From contig CBFDCR010000002.1 of NCBI GenBank assembly GCA_965603365.1, positions 1 through 64,000 of the forward strand: a stretch of 64,000 nucleotides of DNA. Reading direction: 5' to 3'. The notes under the pieces are model-generated. The model saw only the letters and a program-made list of their open reading frames with translations, was not told where the DNA came from and made no database searches. Source of the stretch: JAHELQ01 sp965603365. Its GTDB lineage: Bacteria > Acidobacteriota > Aminicenantia > UBA2199. Below are positions 1-6,149 of the stretch, piece after piece (position 1 is the first letter of the stretch; each line of letters opens with the position of its first letter). A program made the position numbers and the translations under genes.

Positions 1-30
1 AAATTAAAAAAAATATTGAATATTACATGA
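1..30 (+). CDS. Extreme 3' end of an upstream gene, cut by the window edge (possible toxin)
   Basis: Frame 1 is open from the first base and ends K-L-K-K-I-L-N-I-T then TGA at 28-30. That stop overlaps the ATG of the HicB-like gene (27-29) as ATGA, the usual arrangement for translationally coupled toxin-antitoxin genes. HicA toxins often end in a leucine- and isoleucine-rich stretch, so this could be the tail of a HicA-type toxin, but nine residues cannot prove it. Frame 3 is also open and would merely extend the HicB gene upstream. Confidence 0.3.
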   Translation, partial: KLKKILNIT

Positions 31-533
31 AATTACCCTATAAAACAATTATAATTCCTGATCCTTATGGTGGTTTTTTTATTAAAGTAGAAGAATTAGA
101 AGGTTGTATGTCACAAGGCGAAACGGAAGAGGAAGCCTTAAAAAATATAAAAGAGGCAAAGGAATTGTGGCTTGAGACAGCAATTGAAATGAATATAAAA
201 ATACCTGAACCTGAAATAGAGGAGTATAGTGGCAAATTTGTTTTAAGATTGCCGAGATCTCTTCACCGGAAATTAACAAATGCAGCTAAAAAAAATAATA
301 GTAGTCTAAATCAGTATATAAATTATCTTCTTTCTGAAAGAAATCAGTTGTGTGAGGTTAAGAATCTAATTGATGAAAGAATAGAAGACATCAAAATAGT
401 TAAATCGGAAATCGAATGGCTTAAATCTATACCGCAAATACAAACAAACGTTGAATGGCAGTATGATTTTGACCAAAACCTTTATGAACCTTATGGAGAA
501 AAGAATTGGAAATATGAGGAAAAATTACAATGA
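27..533 (+). CDS. HicB-type antitoxin with ribbon-helix-helix domain and long aromatic C-terminal extension
   Basis: Probable antitoxin of a type II toxin-antitoxin pair: it would bind and neutralise an RNA-cleaving HicA toxin and repress its own operon. Residues 1-60 show the HicB-like fold (PDPYGGFFIKVEELEGC, then GETEEEALKNIKEA). Residues 68-105 (FVLRLPRSLHRKLTNAAKKN, then SLNQYINYLL) match a ribbon-helix-helix DNA-binding domain. Residues 106-168 are an extra, partly coiled tail ending in a stretch rich in Tyr, Phe and Trp; many HicB proteins stop soon after the DNA-binding domain. The next gene is a SecB-like chaperone overlapping by ATGA, so the tail may be a chaperone-addiction (ChAD) segment, as known for chaperone-controlled toxin-antitoxin systems. 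Family assignment is by motif; the ChAD role is inferred. Composition is far more AT-rich than the cluster to the right. Confidence 0.8.
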   Translation: MKLPYKTIIIPDPYGGFFIKVEELEGCMSQGETEEEALKNIKEAKELWLETAIEMNIKIPEPEIEEYSGKFVLRLPRSLHRKLTNAAKKNNSSLNQYINYLLSERNQLCEVKNLIDERIEDIKIVKSEIEWLKSIPQIQTNVEWQYDFDQNLYEPYGEKNWKYEEKLQ

Positions 534-1006
534 GTGAAGAGAAACTAAAAAGAAGAGATGCCAATAATGAAGATTTAAGACGAATGGGTAAACTCACAGG
601 TTTCTTAAAAGATTTGGAATTAATAGCCATTGAATTAATCGAATCGAATTTAAAAAAGACAGAAAAATTTAATCCTCCAGCAGTGATTACCATTGAATCA
701 GAATCTTCTTATAAGACTTTAGAAGATATGAAAGAATCTTTTGCTGTATACTATAAATTCGTATTGATGGGGAGACAGAAGGGAAAGAAAAAAGATGGAA
801 TTACAGTATCAGCACGCTATAAAGTAATTTTCAAAAATACACAGAAGTTAAATGATGAAATTTTTAATGATTTTTTCCAATTTCAATTAGATGTGATCGT
901 TTGGCCATATTTTAGACAGTTTGTTCAAGAGATGATATCAAAAGCAAACTTACCGCCATTAACATTGAATTTTTTTAGGGCCTTTAAAAAATCAAAACGA
1001 ACTTGA
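530..1006 (+). CDS. SecB-like chaperone, probably part of a toxin-antitoxin-chaperone operon
   Basis: A 158-residue protein, close to the 155 residues of E. coli SecB. The C-terminal third (about residues 120-150: WPYFRQFVQEMISKANLPPL then LNFF) aligns by eye with the conserved SecB end (FPYARECI...GTFPQLNLAPVNF). The middle contains alternating beta-strand segments (VITIESESSY, VSARYKVIF) as expected for the SecB beta-sheet. The start codon overlaps the stop of the HicB-like gene (ATGA at 530-533), with GAGG about ten bases upstream, so the two are co-translated. SecB-like proteins next to toxin-antitoxin genes are known as dedicated antitoxin chaperones (for example Rv1957 of M. tuberculosis); that context is the main reason for preferring this role over general protein export. 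An ordinary housekeeping SecB is less likely next to hicB. Confidence 0.65.
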   Translation: MSEEKLKRRDANNEDLRRMGKLTGFLKDLELIAIELIESNLKKTEKFNPPAVITIESESSYKTLEDMKESFAVYYKFVLMGRQKGKKKDGITVSARYKVIFKNTQKLNDEIFNDFFQFQLDVIVWPYFRQFVQEMISKANLPPLTLNFFRAFKKSKRT

Positions 1007-1049
1007 GCTTTTAAAAACTATAGGAATTCATAAATATCTGGTGTTGGGC

Positions 1050-1070
1050 TTCGAGTCCTGCCAGGCGCAC
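1050..1070 (+). other. tRNA 3'-end remnant; candidate integration (att) site
   Basis: TTCGAGTCCTGCC...GCGCAC reproduces the T-loop, 3' T-stem strand and 3' acceptor strand of a bacterial tRNA (closest by eye to tRNA-Arg, whose 3' end reads TTCGAGTCCTGCCGGGCGCACCA). Upstream of 1050 the sequence no longer fits: the 5' T-stem strand cannot pair and there is no anticodon arm. It is therefore a 3' fragment and not a tRNA gene. Such fragments are typical of the far attachment site left by tyrosine-recombinase elements. It lies exactly where AT-rich DNA gives way to GC-richer DNA. No integrase is visible in the window. Confidence 0.45.
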
Positions 1071-1128
1071 AGTGATATCAAGGGTTTCGGAGATTTCAAG
1101 CAGATATAATTTTAAATAGAAAGAAACC

Positions 1129-1157
1129 TTTATTTTATGTAATCTTTATGCTATGAT
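1129..1157 (+). promoter_or_regulatory. Possible sigma-70-like promoter for the small ORF
   Basis: A good -10 (TATGAT, 1152-1157) with a weak -35 (TTTATT, 1129-1134) at 17-base spacing. It would start transcription just upstream of the GGAGG ribosome site at 1166-1170. The leader would be very short, which lowers confidence. Confidence 0.2.
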
Positions 1158-1174
1158 GTCTGTCTGGAGGTCAC

Positions 1175-1354
1175 ATGAAGGGTAAAAAAAGGGTACGCAA
1201 AGACCTGAAACGGCTGGCCATATCGTCTACGGAAAAATCCATACCCTCCACCCGCACCTGGTACAAATACCCGGCCGGAACCTCCCCCGGCGATATCCTG
1301 CTGACAAACAACACCGACCTCCTCCAAAACCTGATCGCCACCACAGGCATTTGA
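1175..1354 (+). CDS. Small hypothetical protein (59 aa), basic N-terminus
   Basis: An ATG preceded by GGAGG (1166-1170) at four-base spacing opens a 59-codon frame: MKGKKRVRKDLKRLAISSTE at the N-terminus and NNTDLLQNLIATTGI at the C-terminus, ending TGA 1352-1354. The first 13 residues hold eight Lys/Arg; the centre holds WYKYPAGTSPGD. I recognise no family. The strong ribosome site favours expression, and the highly basic start followed by a polar Thr/Asn-rich end could fit a small regulatory protein, a toxin fragment or a peptide precursor, but none is supported. It faces away from the biosynthetic operon, and its codon use is GC-richer than hicB/secB. It could also be non-coding: 180 bases is within chance length. 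Confidence 0.35.
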   Translation: MKGKKRVRKDLKRLAISSTEKSIPSTRTWYKYPAGTSPGDILLTNNTDLLQNLIATTGI

Positions 1355-1396
1355 CACCCGGCTTTGCGATATCCCATCCTACCCCCGGCAGTCATT

Positions 1397-1435
1397 CTCA
1401 CGGGGTTTTTCCCCCATTCACGGGGTAAAACCCCC
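1397..1435. repeat. Two tandem 20-base units, each a small GGGG/CCCC hairpin
   Basis: Units TTCACGGGGTTTTTCCCCC-like and TTCACGGGGTAAAACCCCC repeat at exactly 20-base spacing (CACGGGG at 1399 and 1419). Each can fold into a four-to-five-pair hairpin with a T-rich or A-rich loop. Possible roles are a protein-binding site or a weak transcription barrier; no strong T-run follows. Confidence 0.5.
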
Positions 1436-1554
1436 GAAATTGTCAGAAAAAATCCCGTTGCACTTAAAAAACCAAAGAGCTAAAAAATCTGATATCAAAA
1501 TTCTACATTTTCATAAAAGCGCAAGTACGATATAGATAACTTCATAAAGGGACG

Positions 1555-1628
1555 CCTCAAAACCACGTCCGAAGGGGTCCAAATTGCGTCCGAACAGGTC
1601 AAAATCCCGTCCATATGGGGTTTTCACA
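1555..1628. repeat. Three and a half degenerate 21-base tandem repeats
   Basis: CGTCC begins at 1566, 1587 and 1608, a period of exactly 21 bases (two helical turns). Consensus is CGTCCgAAggGGTCaAAAtcc; a half copy (CCTCAAAACCA) precedes the first. The regular two-turn spacing suggests side-by-side binding of a regulator or iteron-like function, or simply a decayed minisatellite. No gene adjacent to it looks like a replication initiator. Confidence 0.5.
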
Positions 1629-1652
1629 CGGAGGTTAGCACCCTTTTAGATT

Positions 1653-1690
1653 GGGCAACATTAGGGTCCCCGCCCTTTTTTTTCTTTTTT
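1653..1690 (+). terminator. Weak candidate rho-independent terminator (plus strand)
   Basis: A short GC stem (GGGC 1653-1656 with GCCC 1672-1675, or AGGG with CCCT inside it) is followed by eight T, C, then six T. It would end transcription from the small ORF side before it runs into the convergent biosynthetic operon. The stem is short, so confidence is low. I see no equivalent signal on the minus strand after the operon stop at 1713. Confidence 0.3.
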
Positions 1691-1712
1691 CGGGATGTTT
1701 GGGCCGGGGGGG

Positions 1713-4700
1713 TTATGTCCTGGTGGGTGGTGTGAGGGGTTTGGTATCGACATAGTCGATCTTTCCCATGTCCAGCTTGATGATTTTATCGGCCACATCG
1801 AAATAGTGGTCGTCGTGGGTGATGGCGATCACAATTTTTCCCCTCTCCTTCATCTTTTGCAGCAGCTCCCGGTAGAAAAACTTGCGAAAGCCGGGGTCCT
1901 GGTCGGCCGCCAATTCGTCGAAGAGATATATGGGCGAATCCTCCAGGTAACACTGGAGAAGGGCCAGCCGCTTGCGCTGGCCTCCGGACAGATTGATGGT
2001 ACTGAAAGAGTGGTCCTGCACCTCAACCTTGCCGTCAAGGTGCAGCATCTCTAGATATTTCCGGACACTGGTGCCGTTGTGACCCAGATCCACATCATAC
2101 AATTTAGCGAATAAGTAATAGTCACTAAACACAGTGGAAAAATACTCGCCCAACCGGTAGTTGTCGATCTGTCGGCCGTCAATCTTAATGATGCCTCTAT
2201 CCGGTATATATAAGCCGGTTAAGAGTTTGGCCAAGGTGGTCTTACCGCTGCCGTTCCCGCCAATAACAAAAATAATCTCCCCCTTATTCACTTCAAAGTC
2301 GAGGGGGCCTACGGTAAACTTCTCATCTTCATTCTCCCCCTGGTATTGGAAAAACAGTTCCTTTGCATCGATATTTTGCACCACCTTCTCTACCTGTACC
2401 CCCGGACGGCCTAGCTTTTGGGGATCAATATTGGCCGGGATATCCCTTAAAAACTGCTGCACCCGGTTCCAAGACACCTTCAACTGCATGACCTGGGGGA
2501 TGGCATTCAGGATGGCATTGATGGGCCCGATCAAGTAGAGCAGGACCATGATAAAACTCATTATGGTAAAGCGGCTGACCTGGGGGAATATCTGGGGAAC
2601 CGCAAAGGCCACCGCGGTCAGGACGATGATAAGCAGGGACTCGCCCACCAGGAAGGCATTGAGAAACCTGATCAGGGCGGCCCCCATTTTACTGCGAAAC
2701 TCATCACAGCTCCGCTCAATATCTACCCTGTATTCCCTCTTCCTGTTAAAGCGGAGGCTCAACTCTTTAAAGCCATCGATCAGGCCATTCAGCAGCCCCA
2801 TATAGACATTGCGGGTATCCCGTGCCTTCTCAAAAAATACCCGTGCCTTTTTACTGACAATATAGTAGAGGGTGGCCACCGCAGCAATGACCAGCACCGT
2901 GACGGCGGTGGCCCAGAAGGCGATCACCGCCAGGTATATAAAGGCCCCGACAACGGTGATGATACTGGTGACCAACTGCACAATCGTATTGGCGGAATTG
3001 CCTATCTGGGCGGTGTCGTCATTGAGGGTGGCATAGACCCTCCCCCTATCGATTTTTTCAAAACTCTGGAAGGAGGTATAAAAAATCTTTTCGATTAATT
3101 TCATCCTCAAGTCGTAAATAATATCGAGGGTGATCCTGATAAGCCGGGTCTCTATCACTTTGCGGCCCAGGATGTATATGAAAAATGCCAGGCCAAAATA
3201 GTAGAGAAGGTAGACGAAATTAAAGCCGCGGTAGATGGAACCGGCAATCAAAAAAATGATGACGACATTGGCGCCCCCGGAGAGTAGACTAAAGACGAGG
3301 AGCAGCGGCAGTGATCTTTTATACTTATTCTTATGAGGGAAAAGGGCGGAAAACAGGTACCCCGGGACACTCACCCCGATGGCTGCCAGCAGCAAGACCG
3401 TCACCACCAGGAAACTAACCGGTGTCCAGACAATCGCCGACTCCCATGAAAAGTTGGCCAGGGCCCAGGGAATAAGATAGATACCCAGCAGGAAGGGGAT
3501 CAATATTAAAACCGTGCCGGCCAATTTTCCCAGCTTCCGCAGGGTCAGGGGTTCAAATCCCCGCCTTCCCTTAATCACATCAACGGCAATCGCGACCCAG
3601 AAGGCCAGCACGCCTAAAATATAAATACATAAAAAGAGTGAAATGATGGAACTGTTTTTGTCAAACGTAGTGGCCGAATGGTAGGTGGGCAAGTTTTTCT
3701 CCCCGGCCACCAATTTCATGACATAGTCACCCAAAAAGTAGGAGTAGTTGCTGTTGGAATTCGCCAGCACGGCCACACCGATCTTCGCCTCCGGCCTTAA
3801 ACCCACATAGGCGGTAAAGTTGGGATTCCAGCCGCCGTGAACGATTTCACCGTCCCCGTTCAGGGAGACCTCCCAGCCCATGGCATAGGATCTCAGGCTG
3901 TTCCTGTCCGGGGGTACGGTCGTATCCCGCCGCTGGGTTTTCCTGATCAACTCATTAAAATCGCCCGCCTTTAATCCCAACTGCCATTGTAACCAGTCAG
4001 CTATATCGCGTCCATTGGAAATCACATAACCGGCCGGCTCATTGCCCCGGTAAACCGGGGCGTCATAGCGCCGGGGTGCGCCAAAGCCGATCTTGTAGCC
4101 GCCAGCCATCACCAGGCCCTCTTTTTTCTTGCCCACGCTGGTGCTGTCCAAACCCAGGGGCTCAAAAACGGCCTTCTCCATATAGCGGCCAAAGGCCAGA
4201 CCGCTTACCTCCTGGATGATCAAGCCCACCACGTCATAATTGATGGTGGCATAGCCGTATTGCTGGCCCGGAAGACTCACCAACTCGATGCCCACGATGT
4301 TCCTCACCGTCTGTTCCAGGGCGTCTTCATCCCGGCTCCTGGGTATATCGGAAAGGGTGGTCCAGGGTATGCCGCTGGTATGATGGAGCAGTTGCCGGAC
4401 GGTAATTGGCTGTTTTTTACCTCTATATTTTACAAAAAACCACGGTAAATATTTGGATACCGGATCATCCAGTCGGATCAGCCCCTCTTTCTCAAGCCGG
4501 ACAGCCGCCAGGGCGGTAAAGGCTTTACTGCAGGAGCCCAATTCAAACAAGGTCCCGGGGGTGACCGGGATTTTTTTTTGCAAATCCGCATAACCGAAGC
4601 CTTTGGCATAGTGCCGGTCGCCTTTCACGACCACCAGGCTGAAACCGGGTATTCTCTCTCCCCGGTACAAATCGCCGACCCTCTTTTCGATCTCGGCAAA

Positions 4701-4802
4701 TGAGACATCCGGGCTGTCTGCCAGAACCGGGGGAAAAACAGCCCAAAACATAACCGCAAAACTTATCACCACCTTTAGTTGAAACATGAGATTTCTTTTC
4801 AT
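1713..4802 (-). CDS. Fusion of a class C beta-lactamase-fold serine hydrolase to a cyclic-peptide-type ABC exporter
   Basis: 1029 residues. A hydrophobic N-terminus (about 5-28) looks like a signal or anchor. Residues 35-375 are a beta-lactamase/PBP-like hydrolase: SCSK (S90, K93) is the nucleophile/base motif, YAT (184-186) sits where YxN is expected, and HGG (322-324) is the third motif. Membrane helices follow near 386-410, 428-450 and 460-488, then an ABC membrane domain (500-790). The ATP-binding domain (829-1029) has Walker A GGNGSGKTT (~848), signature LSGGQ (~938), Walker B IYLFDEL (~958) and an H-loop His (~996). The transporter part resembles the PvdE/SyrD cyclic-peptide exporters. 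The hydrolase may trim, hydrolyse or cyclise the peptide on its way out; beta-lactamase-fold enzymes are known as peptide cyclases in some NRPS systems. The start is fixed by AAGGAGGT just upstream. It is the last gene of the operon, 23 bases after the acyltransferase. Confidence 0.9.
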   Translation of the reverse strand: MKRNLMFQLKVVISFAVMFWAVFPPVLADSPDVSFAEIEKRVGDLYRGERIPGFSLVVVKGDRHYAKGFGYADLQKKIPVTPGTLFELGSCSKAFTALAAVRLEKEGLIRLDDPVSKYLPWFFVKYRGKKQPITVRQLLHHTSGIPWTTLSDIPRSRDEDALEQTVRNIVGIELVSLPGQQYGYATINYDVVGLIIQEVSGLAFGRYMEKAVFEPLGLDSTSVGKKKEGLVMAGGYKIGFGAPRRYDAPVYRGNEPAGYVISNGRDIADWLQWQLGLKAGDFNELIRKTQRRDTTVPPDRNSLRSYAMGWEVSLNGDGEIVHGGWNPNFTAYVGLRPEAKIGVAVLANSNSNYSYFLGDYVMKLVAGEKNLPTYHSATTFDKNSSIISLFLCIYILGVLAFWVAIAVDVIKGRRGFEPLTLRKLGKLAGTVLILIPFLLGIYLIPWALANFSWESAIVWTPVSFLVVTVLLLAAIGVSVPGYLFSALFPHKNKYKRSLPLLLVFSLLSGGANVVIIFLIAGSIYRGFNFVYLLYYFGLAFFIYILGRKVIETRLIRITLDIIYDLRMKLIEKIFYTSFQSFEKIDRGRVYATLNDDTAQIGNSANTIVQLVTSIITVVGAFIYLAVIAFWATAVTVLVIAAVATLYYIVSKKARVFFEKARDTRNVYMGLLNGLIDGFKELSLRFNRKREYRVDIERSCDEFRSKMGAALIRFLNAFLVGESLLIIVLTAVAFAVPQIFPQVSRFTIMSFIMVLLYLIGPINAILNAIPQVMQLKVSWNRVQQFLRDIPANIDPQKLGRPGVQVEKVVQNIDAKELFFQYQGENEDEKFTVGPLDFEVNKGEIIFVIGGNGSGKTTLAKLLTGLYIPDRGIIKIDGRQIDNYRLGEYFSTVFSDYYLFAKLYDVDLGHNGTSVRKYLEMLHLDGKVEVQDHSFSTINLSGGQRKRLALLQCYLEDSPIYLFDELAADQDPGFRKFFYRELLQKMKERGKIVIAITHDDHYFDVADKIIKLDMGKIDYVDTKPLTPPTRT

Positions 4803-4825
4803 GATACCTCCTTATGGCAAATCGT

Positions 4826-6100
4826 CTATTCACCGGGCATTCTAAAATCCGGGAAGAGCTGCCGTGTCCCGCTCTCGTCAAAGACCTGGTTGAACCTCTC
4901 AATCTGTTCCGGCAGGGGTGTCCGTTTGGTCACAAAACCGGAGCGCAGCATTTCCAGGGCGTCCTTCATCTGCTCCAGGGTGGGCTCCTTATCCGCCTTT
5001 TCCAGTTCATCCAGCATTTTTAGAATCTCCCTATAAGGTTTAACAAAACCCGCCTGGTATTCATCTTCATCCCAATTCCGGTTCCGGGTACAGACACTGA
5101 TGGCGACACACCTGGTTACCAGGCGAAGACCGGGCCTGTCCACCGCCTGGGGCGGCGTGCCTTTGGGGGAGAATCTATTCCTGATCTCCTCTTCATCATC
5201 ATCCACGTCAAAGGAGAAGGAAGCCACGGCCGGCGCGATACTCCTCATTAAATTCCTCAACACATGTTTGGGCCCCAACTCGATGGCCACCGTAATCCCC
5301 CGGCTTACCAGGTACGTCATGGATTCATGCCATCTTACGGGCTGGACAATCTGCCGGGATAGATTTTCAACAATACTGTCCCTACCGCTGTAGGGCTGGG
5401 CCGTCACGTTGGCTATGACGGGATATGTGAACTCATGGTAGGTGTACTTTTTTAATTCCTCCCCGAACCCGGCGGCAGCCGCAGCCATGAGGGGGCTGTG
5501 AAACGGCACATTGACATTGATGGCCACCACCTTGACCCCCGATTTTTCAAACCTTTCGGCCAACTGGCGAACCGCTTTGACATGACCGGAGATCACAACC
5601 TGGTTGGGGGCATTGATGTTGGATACCACCACCAAATTGTCTTCGGCTGAAATGTTTCGACACTCTTCGGCTATCTCATCCTGATCGACCCCATAAATGG
5701 CGGCCATGGCGCCGGGATTAGAGGCGGCAACCTCCTGCATCCACTCCCCCCGTTTCCGGGCCAGCAGCAGGGCATCCTCAAAATCCAGTACCCCCGAACA
5801 GGTCAAGGCGGAAATTTCACCCAGGCTGTGTCCGGCGCAGTACAGCGGTTCAACCCCGATATCCTGCATGTAAACTTTATAGGCGGCAAAGCTAACCGTT
5901 AACAAAGCCGGCTGCGTATTCGCCGTTTGGGTGAGCTCTTCCAGGCTGCCGTTAAAACATAAATTCTTTAGATCAAAACCCAGTATGTCGCTGGCCTGTT
6001 CAAAAATCGGCCGCACAACAGCGAAGCGTTCAAACAGTTTTTTACCCATGCCCAGGTATTGGGAACCCTGGCCGGGAAATAACCAGGCAATTTTATCCAT
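4826..6100 (-). CDS. Free-standing malonyl-CoA:ACP acyltransferase (trans-AT) with C-terminal extension
   Basis: Loads malonyl units onto carrier proteins. The AT/FabD fold spans residues 1-295: GQGSQ (10-14), GHSLG with nucleophile S92, R117 in ARKRGEWM (the FabD residue that grips the malonyl carboxylate) and H201 in PFHSPLM. None of the three KS modules in this window carries its own AT domain, so this enzyme is the obvious in-trans supplier. After residue ~300 there are about 125 more residues (from DVDDDEEEIRNRF to FPDFRMPGE) that FabD-type proteins lack; they are partly helical and charged, of unknown role, perhaps a docking region. The start follows GGAGGT. A housekeeping FabD is less likely given the extension and the position inside the cluster. 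Confidence 0.9.
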   Translation of the reverse strand: MDKIAWLFPGQGSQYLGMGKKLFERFAVVRPIFEQASDILGFDLKNLCFNGSLEELTQTANTQPALLTVSFAAYKVYMQDIGVEPLYCAGHSLGEISALTCSGVLDFEDALLLARKRGEWMQEVAASNPGAMAAIYGVDQDEIAEECRNISAEDNLVVVSNINAPNQVVISGHVKAVRQLAERFEKSGVKVVAINVNVPFHSPLMAAAAAGFGEELKKYTYHEFTYPVIANVTAQPYSGRDSIVENLSRQIVQPVRWHESMTYLVSRGITVAIELGPKHVLRNLMRSIAPAVASFSFDVDDDEEEIRNRFSPKGTPPQAVDRPGLRLVTRCVAISVCTRNRNWDEDEYQAGFVKPYREILKMLDELEKADKEPTLEQMKDALEMLRSGFVTKRTPLPEQIERFNQVFDESGTRQLFPDFRMPGE

Positions 6101-6149
6101 TGTTGATACCTCCAGGAAAATTTAAGTATTAAGTAAAGGGTGTGTCTAT

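Larger units (their letters stand above)
1355..1712. other. Intergenic stretch between the small ORF and the end of the biosynthetic operon
   Basis: Apart from the two tandem repeats and the T-run described separately, this stretch holds no convincing gene: both strands have frequent stops, and the short open frames lack ribosome sites. It is the convergent end between the plus-strand left-edge genes and the minus-strand cluster. Confidence 0.6.

Noticed and set aside
1047..1070. Complete tRNA gene
   Set aside because: No anticodon arm, D-arm or matching 5' acceptor strand precedes the 3'-end fragment.
1151..1401. Two minus-strand short open frames
   Set aside because: They overlap the better supported plus-strand small ORF and repeat region, and show low-complexity Gly/Arg/Val translations.
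1397..1628. CRISPR array
   Set aside because: Units are tandem without unique spacers and there are only two or three copies; no cas genes.
6101..6149. Terminator or internal promoter between the acyltransferase and DUF5916 genes
   Set aside because: No stem followed by a T-run and no convincing -10/-35 pair on the minus strand.
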